A stretch of DNA of 64,000 nucleotides, taken from NCBI GenBank assembly GCA_039519185.1, contig CM076847.1, positions 43,806,916-43,870,915 on the forward strand, given 5' to 3'. The notes below the pieces were generated by a model. It was not told where the DNA came from, did no database searches, and was given only the letters and a program-made list of their open reading frames with translations. This document shows, one piece after another, positions 22,707 to 35,879 of the stretch. A program made the position numbers and the translations under genes. How positions within the stretch are numbered: the stretch's first letter is position 1; every line of letters starts with the position of its first letter. Source of the stretch: Astragalus membranaceus (taxonomy: Eukaryota > Streptophyta > Magnoliopsida > Fabales > Fabaceae).

Positions 22707-25059
22707 ATGGATCGTAGTTGGATGCAAAGTAATCGTTTGAGTGATGAGTATGCGAAAGGAGTCGAAGAGTTTTTAACTTTTGCTCAAGCAAATCTTCCGA
22801 AAACTGATGTTCCCGAAACTGATGTAACTTATTCCTGCCCTTGTTGTAATTGTGTGAATCGGGATCCACAACCACCAAGTGTAATACGGGACCATCTCTT
22901 TGTTTATGGTATCTTACTCAGTTATACCACATGGATATGGCATGGTGAATCAACCGGAAACCCAAGTGTGTCTAAAAGTGAGAAAGTCGATGAAGATATG
23001 GATGATCGAATGGAGGACATGATACGTGACATTGGTCCTGAATCTTTTAAGCGAGCGCATGAATATGATTATTTGTGCAAAGACAAAGATCAACCTCTGT
23101 ATTTGGGTTGCACAAAATACACACGGTTGTCTGCTTCGTTAAAATTGATCAATCTGAAGGCGATACATGGGTGGGCTGATAAGGGCTTCACTGAATTGCT
23201 TGAGCTGTTGGAAGACATGCTTCCCATAGGTAACACACTGCCAAAACGTACGTATGATGCGAAGAAGATATTGTGTCCGATGGGTGTGGAGTATAAGAAA
23301 ATACATGCATGTCCCAATGACTGCATATTGTATCGGAAAGACTTTGAGAATTTTCATAAGTGTCCTACGTGTAATTCGTCGCGCTATAAAGTGAAGTCGG
23401 GTGAATCTAGTTTTGACGACAACAACACAAAGGGTTCCCCTGCAAAGGTTTTATGGTATCTTCCGATAATACCTAGGTTCAAAAGCTTGTTTGCTAATGC
23501 AAATGACGCGAAGAGCATTAGATGGCATGCAGATGAGAGGAAATGTGACGGACAGCTTCGCCATCCGGTCGATTCTTTGCAATGGCAGAAAGTTGATAAT
23601 TTGTATCCGGATTTTGGCGCTGAGTCAAGAAATCTTAGGCTCACACTTGCTTCAGATGGTATGAATCCATATGGTAATTTAAGTACGAATCATAGCTCGT
23701 GGCCTGTTCTCCTTGTAATTTACAACTTATCTCCATGGTTGTGCATGAAGCGCAAATATGTGATGTTATCGATGATGATTTCTGGCCCGAGACAACCTGG
23801 TAATGACATAGATGTTTACCTTAGTCCATTGGTTGAAGACTTGAGAAAAATGTGGGATGAAGGCGTAGATGTGTTTGACGGGTATTCTAATGAAACTTTC
23901 AAGCTGCGAGCCATGTTATTTTGCACGATCAATGACTTTCCTGCATACGGAAACTTGTTTGGGTATAGTGTCAAAGGGCATAAAGGTTGTCCTATTTGTG
24001 CAGAAGACACGTGTCACCATCAACTCAAACATGGAAGGAAGAATGTCTACCTTGGGCATCGGAAATTTCTCAAACCTAATCACAGATATCGTAAGTTGAA
24101 AAAAGCTTTTAATGGGTGCTCGGAAAATGACATTGCTCTGAATGCCTTTACCGGAGAAGAAGTCTATCAATTGGTTAAGGACATCAAAGTTGTATTCGGC
24201 AAAAAGCAGAAGCAGCGTAAGGAAAAAAGCAAGTGGAAGAAGAGGTCGGTGTTCTTTGATCTTCCGTATTAGTCCAATCTTGATGTAAGGCATTGTCTTG
24301 ATGTTATGCACGTCGAGAAAAACGTTTGTGATAGTGTCATCGGGACGCTTCTCAACATTCAAGGGACAAAGGATGGTATAAATTCTCATCTAGATTTGCG
24401 TGAGATGGGCATAAGAGAACAATTACATCCAGTGGAACGAGGTAAAGGCACATATTTACCTGCAGCATGTTATACCTTATCAAGAAAAGAAAAAATGAGC
24501 TTTTGCGAGTGTCTACGGGGAATCAAAGTCCCACATGGTTACTCGTCAAATGTAAAGCGACTGATTTCAATGAAAGATCTCAAATTAGTTGGTTTGAAGT
24601 CTCACGACTGCCATGTCTTGATGCAACAACTACTACTTGTGGCAATTCGTGGCATCTTACCGAAAGATGTCTGATATACCATAACTAGGTTGTGCTTATT
24701 CTTCAATAGTATATGTGCTAAAGTCATTGACCCTCCAAAATTGGATGAGTTGGAAAATGAGGCTGTTGTTATCTTGTGTCAATTGGAGATGTTTTTTCCT
24801 CCCTCGTTCTTTGATATCATTGTTCATTTAATTGTTCATCTAGTTAGGGAGATTAGATTATGCGGCCCTGTTTATTTAAGGTGGATGTACCCAGTCGAGC
24901 GATACATGAAGATCTTGAAAGGGTATGTGAAGAACCAATAATGTCCTAAAACATCCATTGTCGAAAGGTACGTCACAGAAGAAGCTATTGAGTTTTGTTC
25001 AGACTACTTGTTAGAAGCGAAATCTTAAGGACTACCAAAGTCTCGTTATGCAAGGAGAC
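22707..25059 (+). pseudogene. TNP2-like transposase of CACTA-2, 5' part
   Basis: The start MDRSWMQSNRLSDEYAKGVE is chosen over an upstream in-frame ATG at 22620 because MDRSW is the shared start of these proteins. Domains in order: N-terminal transposase-associated region (CPCCNC), Transposase_21 (IRWHADERKCDGQLRHPVD, LTLASDGMNPYG, ISGPRQPGNDIDVYLSPLVE) and DUF4218 (KSHDCHVLMQQLL, FPPSFFDIIVHLIVHLV). Four stops interrupt one reading frame: TAG for Trp after FDLPY (24270-24272), TGA after LPKDV (24672), TAA after GYVKNQ (24939) and TAA before GLPKSR (25026). The gene is then cut by CACTA-3 and resumes at 36268. Confidence 0.9.
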
Positions 25060-25079
25060 ACTACGCCATAATCCGTAAA

Positions 25080-25430
25080 ATTAGTCGCACACTTAAGCAG
25101 CGTTTTGGGGGGAGCGCTGCTCATTGATAGTGATAAGCAGCGCTTTGGAGGGGGAGCGCTGCCTATTGATGAAATACGCTGATTGATAAGCAGCGCTTGG
25201 GGGCGAGCGCTACCCATTAGTGAAATTCGCTGAGTGATAAGCAGCGCTTTTAGGGGGGAGCGCTGCCCATTGATCAAAGGCGCTGAGTGATAAGCAGCAC
25301 TTGGGGGTGAGCGCTGCCCATTAGTGAAATTCGCTGAGTGATAAGCAGCGCTTTTATGGCGGAGCGCTGCCCATTTATAAAGCGCATCCTAATGAGCAGC
25401 GCTTTTAGGGTAAAGCGCTGCCCACTCCTT
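25080..25430. repeat. CACTA-3 left subterminal array
   Basis: About seven units of AAGCAGCGCTTTTAGGGGG paired with the inverted GAGCGCTGCCCATTGAT repeat at roughly 50-base intervals. Short spacers such as GAAATTCGCTGAGTGAT recur. The units are likely binding sites for the second gene product. Confidence 0.9.
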
Positions 25431-25724
25431 TAATTTTATTTTTGTTTACGCGTCTTCCCTCTCACTCAGAGTACACTCTCACGTTCTCACACCTCACTCA
25501 CTCTCACTGTCCAGCTATCCTTCTCACACTCACACTCTATTTACATTTTTGTTCCCTCTCACTCTCATTTTCGTTCACTCACATTTTCTTCCCTCTCTCA
25601 TTTTCGTTGCCCACTACCTCTCATTCTCACCATTGTTTTGTTCGGTCCGTACGACGTGTTTCCATTTTCGTTGGGTTGGTTTTGTTGGGTCCCTACGACG
25701 TTGGTGAAGCTTGCATTTTCGTTC

Positions 25725-26134
25725 CACTTTCACCAAAGGTAATATCATTGCATTTTGATCTTGTTATTTTAATGGCATTAGAACCTTAGGTTAGATGATT
25801 CAATGTTGATGCTAGCTTGTTGATTGTTTCTTTGAAAATATGTGTTTGTGTAGTGTTTCTAAACTTAAGGCAAAATGTAGGTGTACTATTTGTTGAAATG
25901 TCCAAATGAAATGCTTGTTAATTTAATGTTGCACTTTCACCAAAGGTAATATCATTGTATTATGTTCTAGTTATTTTAATGGCATTGGAACCTTAGGTTA
26001 GACGATTCAATATTGTTGCTTGTTGATTGGTTCTTTGAAAGTAGGTGTAGGTGTAGTGTTTCTAAACTTAAGGGGAAATGTAGGTGTAGTATTTGTTGAA
26101 ATGTCCAAATGAAATGCTTGTTAATTTAATGTTG
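25725..26134. repeat. Tandem duplication (about 205 bp x 2) in the CACTA-3 leader
   Basis: Unit 1 is 25725-25931 and unit 2 is 25932-26134. Both begin CACTTTCACCAAAGGTAATA and end near AAATGCTTGTTAATTTAATG. Each contains CAAAGGTAATATC, a plausible 5' splice site, so the duplication may double a leader splice donor. It lies between the subterminal array and the TNP2 start and contains no gene. Confidence 0.88.
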
Positions 26135-26535
26135 CTCTAGGTTAAGGATTCTTGTGTTGTATTTATAAATTTGAAAAGTTTAGGATTGATGTTGATGATT
26201 TGTTGTTTAATGCGAATTTAATGCGAATTGTTTTTTAGGTTTTGCGAGTTTGGTTTGCCAGAGCTTCGTATTCATTGTTCGAGTTCGTGTCCTGGTTTGA
26301 GTGTTCATTCTAGTTCATTCGAGTTCATTGTTGCTTCCACTTGTTCAGGTACTTTTGTTGTTTTCTTATATTTATTATATGAAGAATGACAATATGGAAG
26401 ACATCAAAGTCTTTGATTTTTTTAGCTGAAAATAGTTGAATGTCTTAGCTTCAAAAAAATTGTACGTTGTGTGTTTTTCACCTGTAATAGGTTTAAGTTC
26501 TCTTATCAGGATTTTATTATAAATATTGGGAAATT

Positions 26536-29500
26536 ATGGATAGAAAGTGGAGGTCTACCAATCGTCTATCCAAGGAATATGTCGTTGGAGTGGATTATTT
26601 TGTGAACTGTGCTGTTAAACGTTTAGGGACTTCTAGTGATATCAAATGTCCTTGTTTAAGTTGTTGTTATGAATCTTCAAATATGGGTAATAATACCGAG
26701 AGATGTGCGCCGGTTGACACTGAAAGACCTACATTGGATGGGGACGAATTTGAAGAGATGGCAAAGGCTGTTGAAGACGATCTTAATGACTGTCCTCAAA
26801 TGTTTGAGAAGTTGATAACGGATGCGAAGATACCGTTGTATTCGGGTTGTACTGAATTCACAAAGTTATTGGCTGTGATAAAGTTGTATAACTTGATAAC
26901 TTGCCACGGAATTACTTGCACTATTGAAAGAAATGTTGCCGAAGGATAATGTGCTCCCTTCTCGGACGTATGATGCAAAACAAATGTTAGGGTCCATTGG
27001 CTTGAACTATGAGAAGATACACTCTTGTCCCAATGATTTCATTTTATTTCGGAATGAACATGCATTGTTAAAGTCGTGTCCTAAATGTAATGCATCGCGG
27101 TATAAAAAGAAAGAATTTGCTCCAGAAAAGGTGTTGTGGTATTTTCCCATAATTCCTCAATTTAGGCGCATGTACCGTAGTTCAGAAGATGCAAAACACT
27201 TGACATGGCATGAGGATGAAAGGATTAAAGATGGCATGCTACGACACCCGGCGGATTCTCCGCAGTGGAAAAAAATTGATATTGATTTTCCTGATTTCGG
27301 GTTGGATTCAAGAAACCTACGACTTGCATTGTCTGCTGATGGATTTAACCCGCACGGTATTCAGAGTAGCTCCCATAGTACTTGGCCCGTGATTTTGGCG
27401 ATCTATAACTTACCTCCATGGCTTTGCATGAAACGCAAATATATGATGTTGTCATTGTTAATTTCTGGGCCCAACCAACCAGGAAATGATATTGATGTAT
27501 ACTTGGCTCCTTTAATTGAAGACTTGAAGTTAATGTGGGAGACTGGAGTAGAGGTGTATGATGGGTTCAGAGAAGAAAGTTTCACCCTGAGGGCTATGAT
27601 TTTTGGCACAATTAATGACTTTCCAGCTTACGGAAATCTATCTGGGTACAGTAACAAAGGTCAGTGTGCATGCCCTATATGTGAAGATAACACTGATTGG
27701 ATGTGGTTGAAACATGGTAAGAAGAATATCTACCCTGGTCATCGTAGATTTTTGCCATCTACTCATCAGTATCGACTGTTGAAAAAGGCATTCAATGGGA
27801 ATACCGAAACCCGTAAAGCTTCCATGCCTTTGACGGGCGAACAACTATTTGAAAAAGTGAAAGATTTGAACATTAAATTTGGGAAGCCTTTTGCCGGAGA
27901 GCTTGCCAAACGGGGGTGGAAGAAAAAGTCGATTTTCTTTGAGTTGCCATACTGGAAGTCATTATATGTAAGGCACTTCATTGATGTGATGCATGTTGAA
28001 AAAAATGTTTTTGAAAGTGTCATTGGTACTTTACTCAATATACCAGGAAAGACTAAAGATACCATCAACTCGAGGTTGGACTTGCTTAGTTTGGGGTTGA
28101 GACCAGAATTGGGTCCGATAAAGAAGGGTACACGTACATATCTACCTCCGGCAGCTCATACTCTATCTAAAAAGGAGAAGACCGTGTTTTGTAAGTTTCT
28201 TCATGGAGTTAAAGTTCCAGAGGGGTACTCTTCAAATGTTACGAACCTTGTATCGATGAAAGACCTCAAGTTAAAGTCTTTAAAGTCCCATGATTGTCAT
28301 GTTCTAATGGAGAATTTGCTACCCATTGGTATACGATCCATTTTGCCTAAGAAAGTGCGCCAGACCCTAACCAAACTTTGTTTCTTTTTTAAGGCGATTT
28401 GTAGTAGGGTGATTGACCCTGGAAAGTTGCCATCATTGCAAAGAGAAATTACCGTCACTTTGTGTGAGCTTGAGATGTATTTCCCACCTTCGTTTTTTGA
28501 CATAATGATTCATCTAATAGTTCATCTGATTAGAGAGACACAATTGTGTGGCCCATGTTACATGAGATGGATGTATCCGTTTGAGCGTTACATGAAGATA
28601 TTAAAAGGATATGTTAAAAACCGATCACGACCCGAGGGGTGTATTGTTGAGCGCTACATAGTTGAAGAAGCTATTGAGTTCTGCACCGGCTATCTATCTA
28701 GTCTTGAATATTCCGTGGGACTGCCAAGGTCTCGTCACTTAGGAAGCATTAGTAAAGGGATGTCAGGAACTAAAATAGTTATGGTATCAAGGAAAGAACT
28801 AGATCAAGCACACTTATATGTTTTGCACAATGATAGTGAGGTTGATTCATATGTTGCCAAGCACATGGACATACTTAAGAGTGATCACCCATATAAGGGT
28901 CAAGTTTGGTTAACAAAAGAACACAATCGGAGTTTCATAGTGTGGCTAAAAGAGCACATTGATTTCGAGTTTGCTATGAATCCTACCTCGATTTCAGAAA
29001 GATTGAGATGGTTAGCAAAAGGTCCAAATATATCTGTTTTCTCTTACACCAGCTATCTAATGAACGGGTACACGTTCTATACAAAAAACCATGATGATCA
29101 GAGTAAAATGCAAAATAGTGGGGTGACTCTTGTAGCTCAAGCTATGCATACATCAAGTGCCAAAGACAGAAATCCCATATACGCGAATATGTCATACTTC
29201 GGGGTCATTGAACACATATGGGAGTTGGATTACAACATGTTTCAGGAGCCTGTGTTCCAATGTAAGTGGGTTGACAATAATAATGGTTTACAGATTGATG
29301 AGTCGGGGTTCATGCGAGTGAATTTCAACAAGTTAGGATATAAAGATGAGCCTTTTATTTTGGCATCCCAAGCTCAACAAGTGTTTTATGTCACTGATCC
29401 CGTTGATATCAATTGGTCCATTGTTTTATTGACAAATAAAAAATTGGTGACTGACATTTATGATCAATCAACCGATGATGATGGTATTGAGGACGACCCT

Positions 29501-29650
29501 TTCTTCGGGACATCACTACCAATAGTAGGGGAAAGAGAGGATGTTGTGTATGTTAGAAAGGATCATAGTGATGGAATTACGATTCGTCAAAAACAAAGTA
29601 CCAAGAAGCGAATTGCAAATAAAATTATCTCCAAGAAAAGGAAAAGGTAA
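26536..29650 (+). pseudogene. TNP2-like transposase of CACTA-3, nearly full length
   Basis: The start is MDRKWRSTNRLSKEYVVGVD (26536). A deletion near 26915 (in CHG...ELLALLKEML) shifts the frame. From 26924 a 908-residue frame is uninterrupted to 29650. It contains Transposase_21 (LTWHEDERIKDGMLRHPADS, LALSADGFNPHG, PAYGNLSGYSNKG), the intact LPYWKSLYVRHFIDVMHVEK junction, DUF4218 (KSHDCHVLMENLLPIGIRSI, FPPSFFDIMIHLIVHL) and DUF4216 (YTFYTKNHDD, MQNSGVTLVAQAMHTS, EPVFQCKW). A block between CPCLSCC and the acidic linker also seems shortened. The catalytic core looks complete, but the N-terminal region is broken. Confidence 0.9.
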
Positions 29651-29875
29651 CAATAACAATGATTATTTATTTTTTTACATAGTTTTCTTACATCAAATGC
29701 ATTTTTACATAGTTTTCATCTTCTTGATTGGTTATTTAATTTTTTGTTGGTCTTTTCAATAAATATAACAATAACAATGATTATTCATCTTCTTGACTAG
29801 TTATTTACATAGTTTTCATCTTCTTGACTGGTTATTTATTTTTCTTGACTGGTTATTTATTTTATTGCAGGTCAG

Positions 29876-32800
29876 ATGGAAGATTATAATGATCATGGTA
29901 GTGGGCATGATGACAGCGGTCATGAGAGTGATGTTGGAGACTATATCAGGAAGCATGGTCCCCGTGGAATGACTGTCAAAAAAGATATCATCGGTCGGAT
30001 AAATAAAGGAAAAGGACCCTTATCAGTAAGTTACTAATTAACTTAATTCAATACTTAGTTTTAATTGTTTGATAATTAATTAACTAATGACATAATGCAG
30101 GTCGAGTGGAATGTTAAGGGTCAGCCAATTGGAAGAAATGGCACACAGTTGATTACCTTCGTTGGTAGTAAGGTAAAACAAATGATACCAATTACAATCA
30201 CTAATTGGAATGACAAAAAAAATGCCATTTTGTGGAAACAAAAAGAGGAGTTCTGGTTAACAATACAGGTATATAATTTTATATCTCTTTAGTTATCTTA
30301 TTTAATAATTTTGTAACCATATATATTTATATCATTTTCATTGAATATGTGTAAGCAGAAATTTTTTGACGTGGACGAGACTCGAAAAATCTGGTTAATG
30401 AAGGAAGCGGGAAAGTTACATCGGAATTTCAGGACTAGTCTAACAAATAAATATCTCAGAGATCATAGTGGAAACATCAGATGGGAGCCTCCACCACTAT
30501 ATAGTGGATTTATTACAAAGGAGGATTGGGGTATATTTGTTAGAAAACGCACTGAAGATCCAGAATTCTTGGTTAGTACTATAATCTATTAAGTTATAAC
30601 TTAAAATATATTTGACAATTATATATTATGCATTAATGTATACTTATCTCTCTAAATAGAAAACAAGCCAACAGAATCGAGGGAGAGCTTCATGTTGTGA
30701 GTACCCGTATAGAGGCGGTGCTAGTGGATATCAAATTATTGAAGAAAGATTGGTAAGACACAATAAACTTGATTTCTTTTTGTTTAATGAATCTTTTGAT
30801 TTATAATGTCTTAACATTTGGTAAATTTAAATATAGTTGGAGGAGAGTGGGAAAGATCGTCATAAAGAAAGTATTGAGCGGCATGTTTTGTGGGTAGAGG
30901 CCCGACAAAACAAGGATGGGGAGATTGTGGATCCCAAAACTAAGGAGGTGACCCATAGAATTGTAAGTATTTCAAAAACTTTTAAAATTTTTATGATCTT
31001 TGTAATGTATAATAATTTTATTATACTTTTTTTTGTGAATTAGGAAACCATATCACAGTCTGTGTCACAGGGAGAGATCACAGATTGCTCTGAAAAGGAA
31101 ATTCTTTCTCGTGCCTTGGAAAGGGGAGAATACTCGGGCCGTACAAGGGGTTGTGGATTTGGCGTTAATCCAACCCACTACCTTGGACCAAAAAAGCAAA
31201 CTCATGGTGAGCATGATTGTCAACAAAGTAGAGAGTTGCGAGTATTGTATGAAGGTCTAAGGGCTGAACTTAGTGATTTCAAACTGCAATATGCGAAGGT
31301 TTCAGCGCCTGCGGTACCATCATCCCCTGCCACAAATAGCGCACGAGATAGTTGCACAATTCCGTCAACTAAGGTATTAATTGTTTTTTTACAATAAATA
31401 ATGAATTAATTTTTAAACTCTCTTTCTTATTACATCAAATAATGTCTTTATTATTTTTTGTTTATAATTGATTTAGGACAACAATGAGTGTGAGTGTGAA
31501 TTGTATATCTCAAACCCACATCAAATGGTTGCAATAGGCTTCATATGTAACCAATTGGGTCCATTGATGCACAATTTACCCCTACCTCCAGATCATCTTA
31601 GAGTCAGAGTTGACTGTGCGATTGTGGGGAATGCACAATTGCCTGTTCCAAATGTCAGTATAGATTTACTGAATGTGGATAATGCAGTTGGTACCTTTGT
31701 GGCATGGCCAACACACCTTGTGGTAAGTGACATATACTTGTAACTAATTATTATTTTTTGTCATATATTGTGTGCTAACTGAGTAATTATTTTTTTTAAT
31801 ATATAGGTACGCAAAAATGCAAAATCTAAAAGCATAAGTGTTGGCAAGGCAAAATCTATTGGCAAGAAAGTGTCTCGGTCCGGCCCTTCTACACAAAATT
31901 CTCAGCCCGCCCCTCCTCCAAAAGTGACCCAGCCCACCCCTCCTCCAAAAGTGACTCAGCCCTCCCCTTCTCCAATTGTGTCTCAGTCTCAGCCCTCGGC
32001 CTCTTCAATTAATGATTACAAGATTATTGGTTATGCTGAAATGCACGCGGAATTCAGGATGGATGAGGCAATCCCGCTTGAATTAGAGATGGATGACCAA
32101 ATTTTTTGGGAGCTTTAGGTCAAACACTGTCGATCAGACGTGAGGATATCAGTGATGTATGTAAAATTGAACTGGGCAACCAGTACTGCTATTAGAGCAT
32201 ATGTCAGGTACGTATGTAATTTATTATTTGACATCATTGAATTTTTTTTATTAAATCGTTAATTTAATTTGTATATATCTCTAATTATAGGTACTTGTAC
32301 GAGGACATTTTGGTCCCTTCGGAACAGACACTGAGATGTGTGTTCTTGTGTCCGGATAATACACACCTGCATGATGTGTCCCAGAAGCTGCGTAATTATG
32401 AGACGCTTGTGGAACAAAACAAGACAGAGGTTAAAAATATATCATCGACGCTTCTGGGAAGCTCAAAGTAAAAGCGATGATTACATGTTTTTGGCACCGT
32501 GTCTCTTTCGGTGACAGATTTAATCCATTCTTATATAACAAGCATTTTTTAAATACTAGTCAATTACTTATTCAAAATCTTATTTTGTAGGGAACATTGG
32601 ATTCTATTAGCAATAAATCCGGGGAGAGATACGGTGTTATGTAATGAAATTTTTGAAGGAAATTATTACCCACAACCAAACGATTATTCCCCGACAGGTA
32701 TCTAGAATTCTTTTTGATTTTGATATAATAATAGTTAATTCCATTTAACCATTTCAATTCTAATTTTATTTATTTATATAATTTCAGTATTTTCCTGATT

Positions 32801-32880
32801 GTCGGGTGAAGACATACTCTGATGAACAACTAGTTGAGCTTAGAGGAGAGTGGTGCCGTTATGTCTCTCGTTTTTTTTGA
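29876..32880 (+). pseudogene. TNP1-like gene of CACTA-3 with degenerate Ulp1 protease end
   Basis: Spliced gene. Exons read 29876-30025 (MEDYNDHGSGHDDSGHESD), 30101-30268 (WNVKGQPIGRNGTQLITFVG), 30359-30571, about 30660-30751, 30838-30963, 31044-31372 (SGRTRGCGFGVNPTHYLG), 31477-31721 (a DUF8039-like stretch, YISNPHQMVAIGFICNQLG) and 31807-32118 (Pro/Ser repeats). Near 32105 a frameshift and a TAG interrupt what follows. The later frames (RREDISDVCKIELGNQYCY, RYLYEDILVPSEQTLRCVFL, REHWILLAINPGRDTVLC) match the Ulp1 (C48) protease fold, including the His of HW. The block that should carry the catalytic Cys is absent before SDEQLVELRGEWCRYVSRFF. Confidence 0.75.
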
Positions 32881-33330
32881 TTTTGGATAGAATATGTAAT
32901 ACTGTAAGTTGTTAGCGTTTGATTTGGATACATACAGCTAAGCTAGTTTTGGTTCATATTGTAAGTTTAGCTAGTTTTGGGTACACATGAATTGGATAAT
33001 AACTTGTTAGCTAGTTTGTTTTGGTTCAAGTGTAGAAATGGAATGAATTGGGAAACTTAAGCACTTGTTTTGATTCTGGTGTATTTGGATATAATTTGAT
33101 TTGCTGAGAAATAGAATTGGAAGGAATTGGAAATGTAAAAACAAGTTAGTTATGCTGGTTTACTTGCTGAAAAATAGTTGGTTTACTTGTTGAAAAATAG
33201 TTGGTATACTTGCTGAAAAATAGCTGGTTTTGATTTTGCTCATAATGTTTAATTTGCCATTTTGGATACATATAGCTAAGTTAGTTATGAGTATATATGT
33301 CCAGGAAAATTGCAATTGTAAAAAGGAAAA

Positions 33331-35842
33331 TGTAACACCCCGTATTTTTATCAAGTAAAAATACCCAAGTGTACCATCATAAAATAATCAGAGAAATAAA
33401 ATTCCTGCATAGGTACTGAACACTACAATTTAGTTCTCGCTGAATAACGACAAACAGTCTTAAATACAAATAAGACCGAACAGGTTCTCTGACCATAATC
33501 TTCAGCAAACTATAGTGCTCAATATCGTACAAGAAAGCGGAATTAAAATTATAATACCAATACATAGAGTTGTAGTACAAAGACAACAAAAGGAAAATAT
33601 AAACTTAAGCGTAATAGCCAAGTCATCAGCAGTCGCCTGAGCTCAACCTACTCGTTCTCCTTGGATTTCTGCCGTCCCTGTTTCTCTGTAAAACAACAAC
33701 ATATAAACAATGAGATACAATCTCAGTGAGTTCTACCGAGACCCCTACTAACACTCTCGGTCCATTTAAAACATTTTTAAGATTTGACACAACACCGACC
33801 GCAATCCGCTTGCTAATCTCGGTGGACCATACAATAAGGCTTCGACCTAGTAAGACACCGGCTGCAATCCACTTGCGTCTCCCGATGAACTAGCGTCTTA
33901 GACCTTTCTACGTACCACCGGCTGCAATCCACTTGCGTCTCCCGGTGAACATAGTACAATACTTTTAACATAACACCGGCTGCAGTCCACCTGCGTCTCC
34001 CGGCGAACCCCAATACCAATAGTGTTTCCTAAGGGCACAAAGCCTAGGGTAAGGGTTCATGACTTCCCCGCCTAGTATGTCAACATGGGTCGTCACCCAA
34101 ACTCGATATAATATATATATCTACAATAATATGAACATTTAGTTCATTTACATTCAGACCTATAACTGAACATAACACCCGCATCGGGCCGTTTCCCATA
34201 GTCGATATAATATATATATATCGTGAATCGTAGACCGGTTTAGATGATTTAAATAATAATCATCCCGCGTCAGTTATACAATACCACATCGGACTTATAG
34301 TTCGCTTTCTTTTCGATAAAAACATTAAGTCCACATTCGCTCTCGCATACTAACTCGACACTTTTCAACATAATTTTCAATATCAAGAACAGTTCATTTT
34401 GCCTTAATAATAGAATATTCAGTTAGGCCTCTGAATAAGCTTTCCAACGCATCTTAGAACACCTCAATCGGGTTCCCGGATCAAAAGTTATCGCGAAACG
34501 AAAAACAGTGGTTGGTTGCTGAAAATCTGTCAACTGGCGCGCGAGTGGCGCGCCGCGCGCAAACGGCGCGCAAACGGCGCGCAAAAGACAGCAGGTTCTG
34601 CCAAAGGCAGATTTTGGCGGTTTCGCGCGAAAATCGCGATTCCGCTTAATTCCGATTCTCGTTCCGATTGAAAACAGTTTTGACAACTATAAAAACAGTT
34701 TCAATCAAAGTCACACAATCAATCAGATCAATCAAAAACTCATTTTTAACGAATTGTATCAAAACGCGACATATTTTTCAATTGACGGTTTTTAAGTCAA
34801 AATCTTTCGAAATCAGATCACCAAAAATTCCATTTTAACGCGACGCAACCCGAGACTCGCCCCAATCGATTCCTAACCCGAAACAGACAATATCCAGAAA
34901 TATTCCAGTCCAGCAAAAGTGATAAAACAGTTAATTAATTAATTCGAAAAACAAAAATCCTAAACGTGAGTAGAACTCACCCTTGAAGCGTGAACCACGA
35001 TCGAGCCGAAATCACCGAGTAGCCACACGAACGCTCCCCGCTCCGGCGACACCCAATCCGCTTCCAAAGCTTCCCACTCGATCACGAAACCGCTTTTGAC
35101 CGGAATGCCGAATTCCTCGAAATCCTCCATGGACACTATTCATAATCTTCTTCAACCTCAAAGCACTATTCACCAAAAACCCCAATCTTGATTTTCAACT
35201 CCAAATCACCCAATCGATCTTCAATACTCGAGTAATCCACCTTGGGTTCGTTCCTAACCGAACTTAAACCTTCAAAACCAACCCGAAATCCGATTTCCCA
35301 CAAAACCTCCAAAACACAAAAAAATGGCCAAGTGAGAGAGAGTGAGCTGATCATCACGAAATTGGTACCAAATCGAAGAGGAAGTAGCGCTGAACATTTT
35401 TCGTGTTGGACGGAAGTCGTTTCGGTGAAGTCTCCCCTCTCCCTCTTCTTCTCTCTCCCTCACGCCATTCTCTTCCTTTCTCCCTTCCTCTCCTCTCTGT
35501 AACTCTCTCTCTCGCATTCTTTCTTTTCTTCCTTCTTTCTTCAATTCTTTCCTTTCTTTTCTTTAATTAATTCTCTCTTCTCTTCACTCACACACACACA
35601 CACACACACGTATACACATATATATTTATTTAATATATAAGTTGTAACGCGGTCAATTTACCATATTGATCGAAATCTCCTATTTCGATTCCAAAACTTC
35701 CTTGGTCCGTATTATCCGGTTAACGATCCGATGAAAACAATTAAATAATTTTAGCACTCGATAAATTTACCGGTTAAGTACTAAATTGGTTTAATTGGGT
35801 TAACACCCAAATAATTCTATTGATTATTTTGCGGATGTTACA
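33331..35842. mobile_element. Solo LTR in CACTA-3
   Basis: The element starts TGTAACACCCCG and ends GGATGTTACA, with inverted ends TGTAACA/TGTTACA. It is flanked by the 5-bp target duplication GAAAA (33326-33330 and 35843-35847). It is 2,512 bp long with no gag, pol or primer site, so it is best read as a solo LTR left by recombination between the LTRs of a gypsy-type element. It carries a 59-bp tandem repeat (33796-34010), GC-rich runs near 34530-34580, and C/T-rich sequence followed by (CA)n at 35590-35610. Its orientation is uncertain. Confidence 0.88.
33796..34010. repeat. 59-bp tandem repeat inside the solo LTR
   Basis: Four units of CACCGGCTGCAATCCACTTG followed by CGTCTCCCGGTGAAC start at about 33796, 33859, 33917 and 33976. 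The first is the most diverged. No coding potential is apparent. Confidence 0.88.
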
Positions 35843-35879
35843 GAAAATAACAAAAACAGAAAAAAAAATAAAAAAAAAT

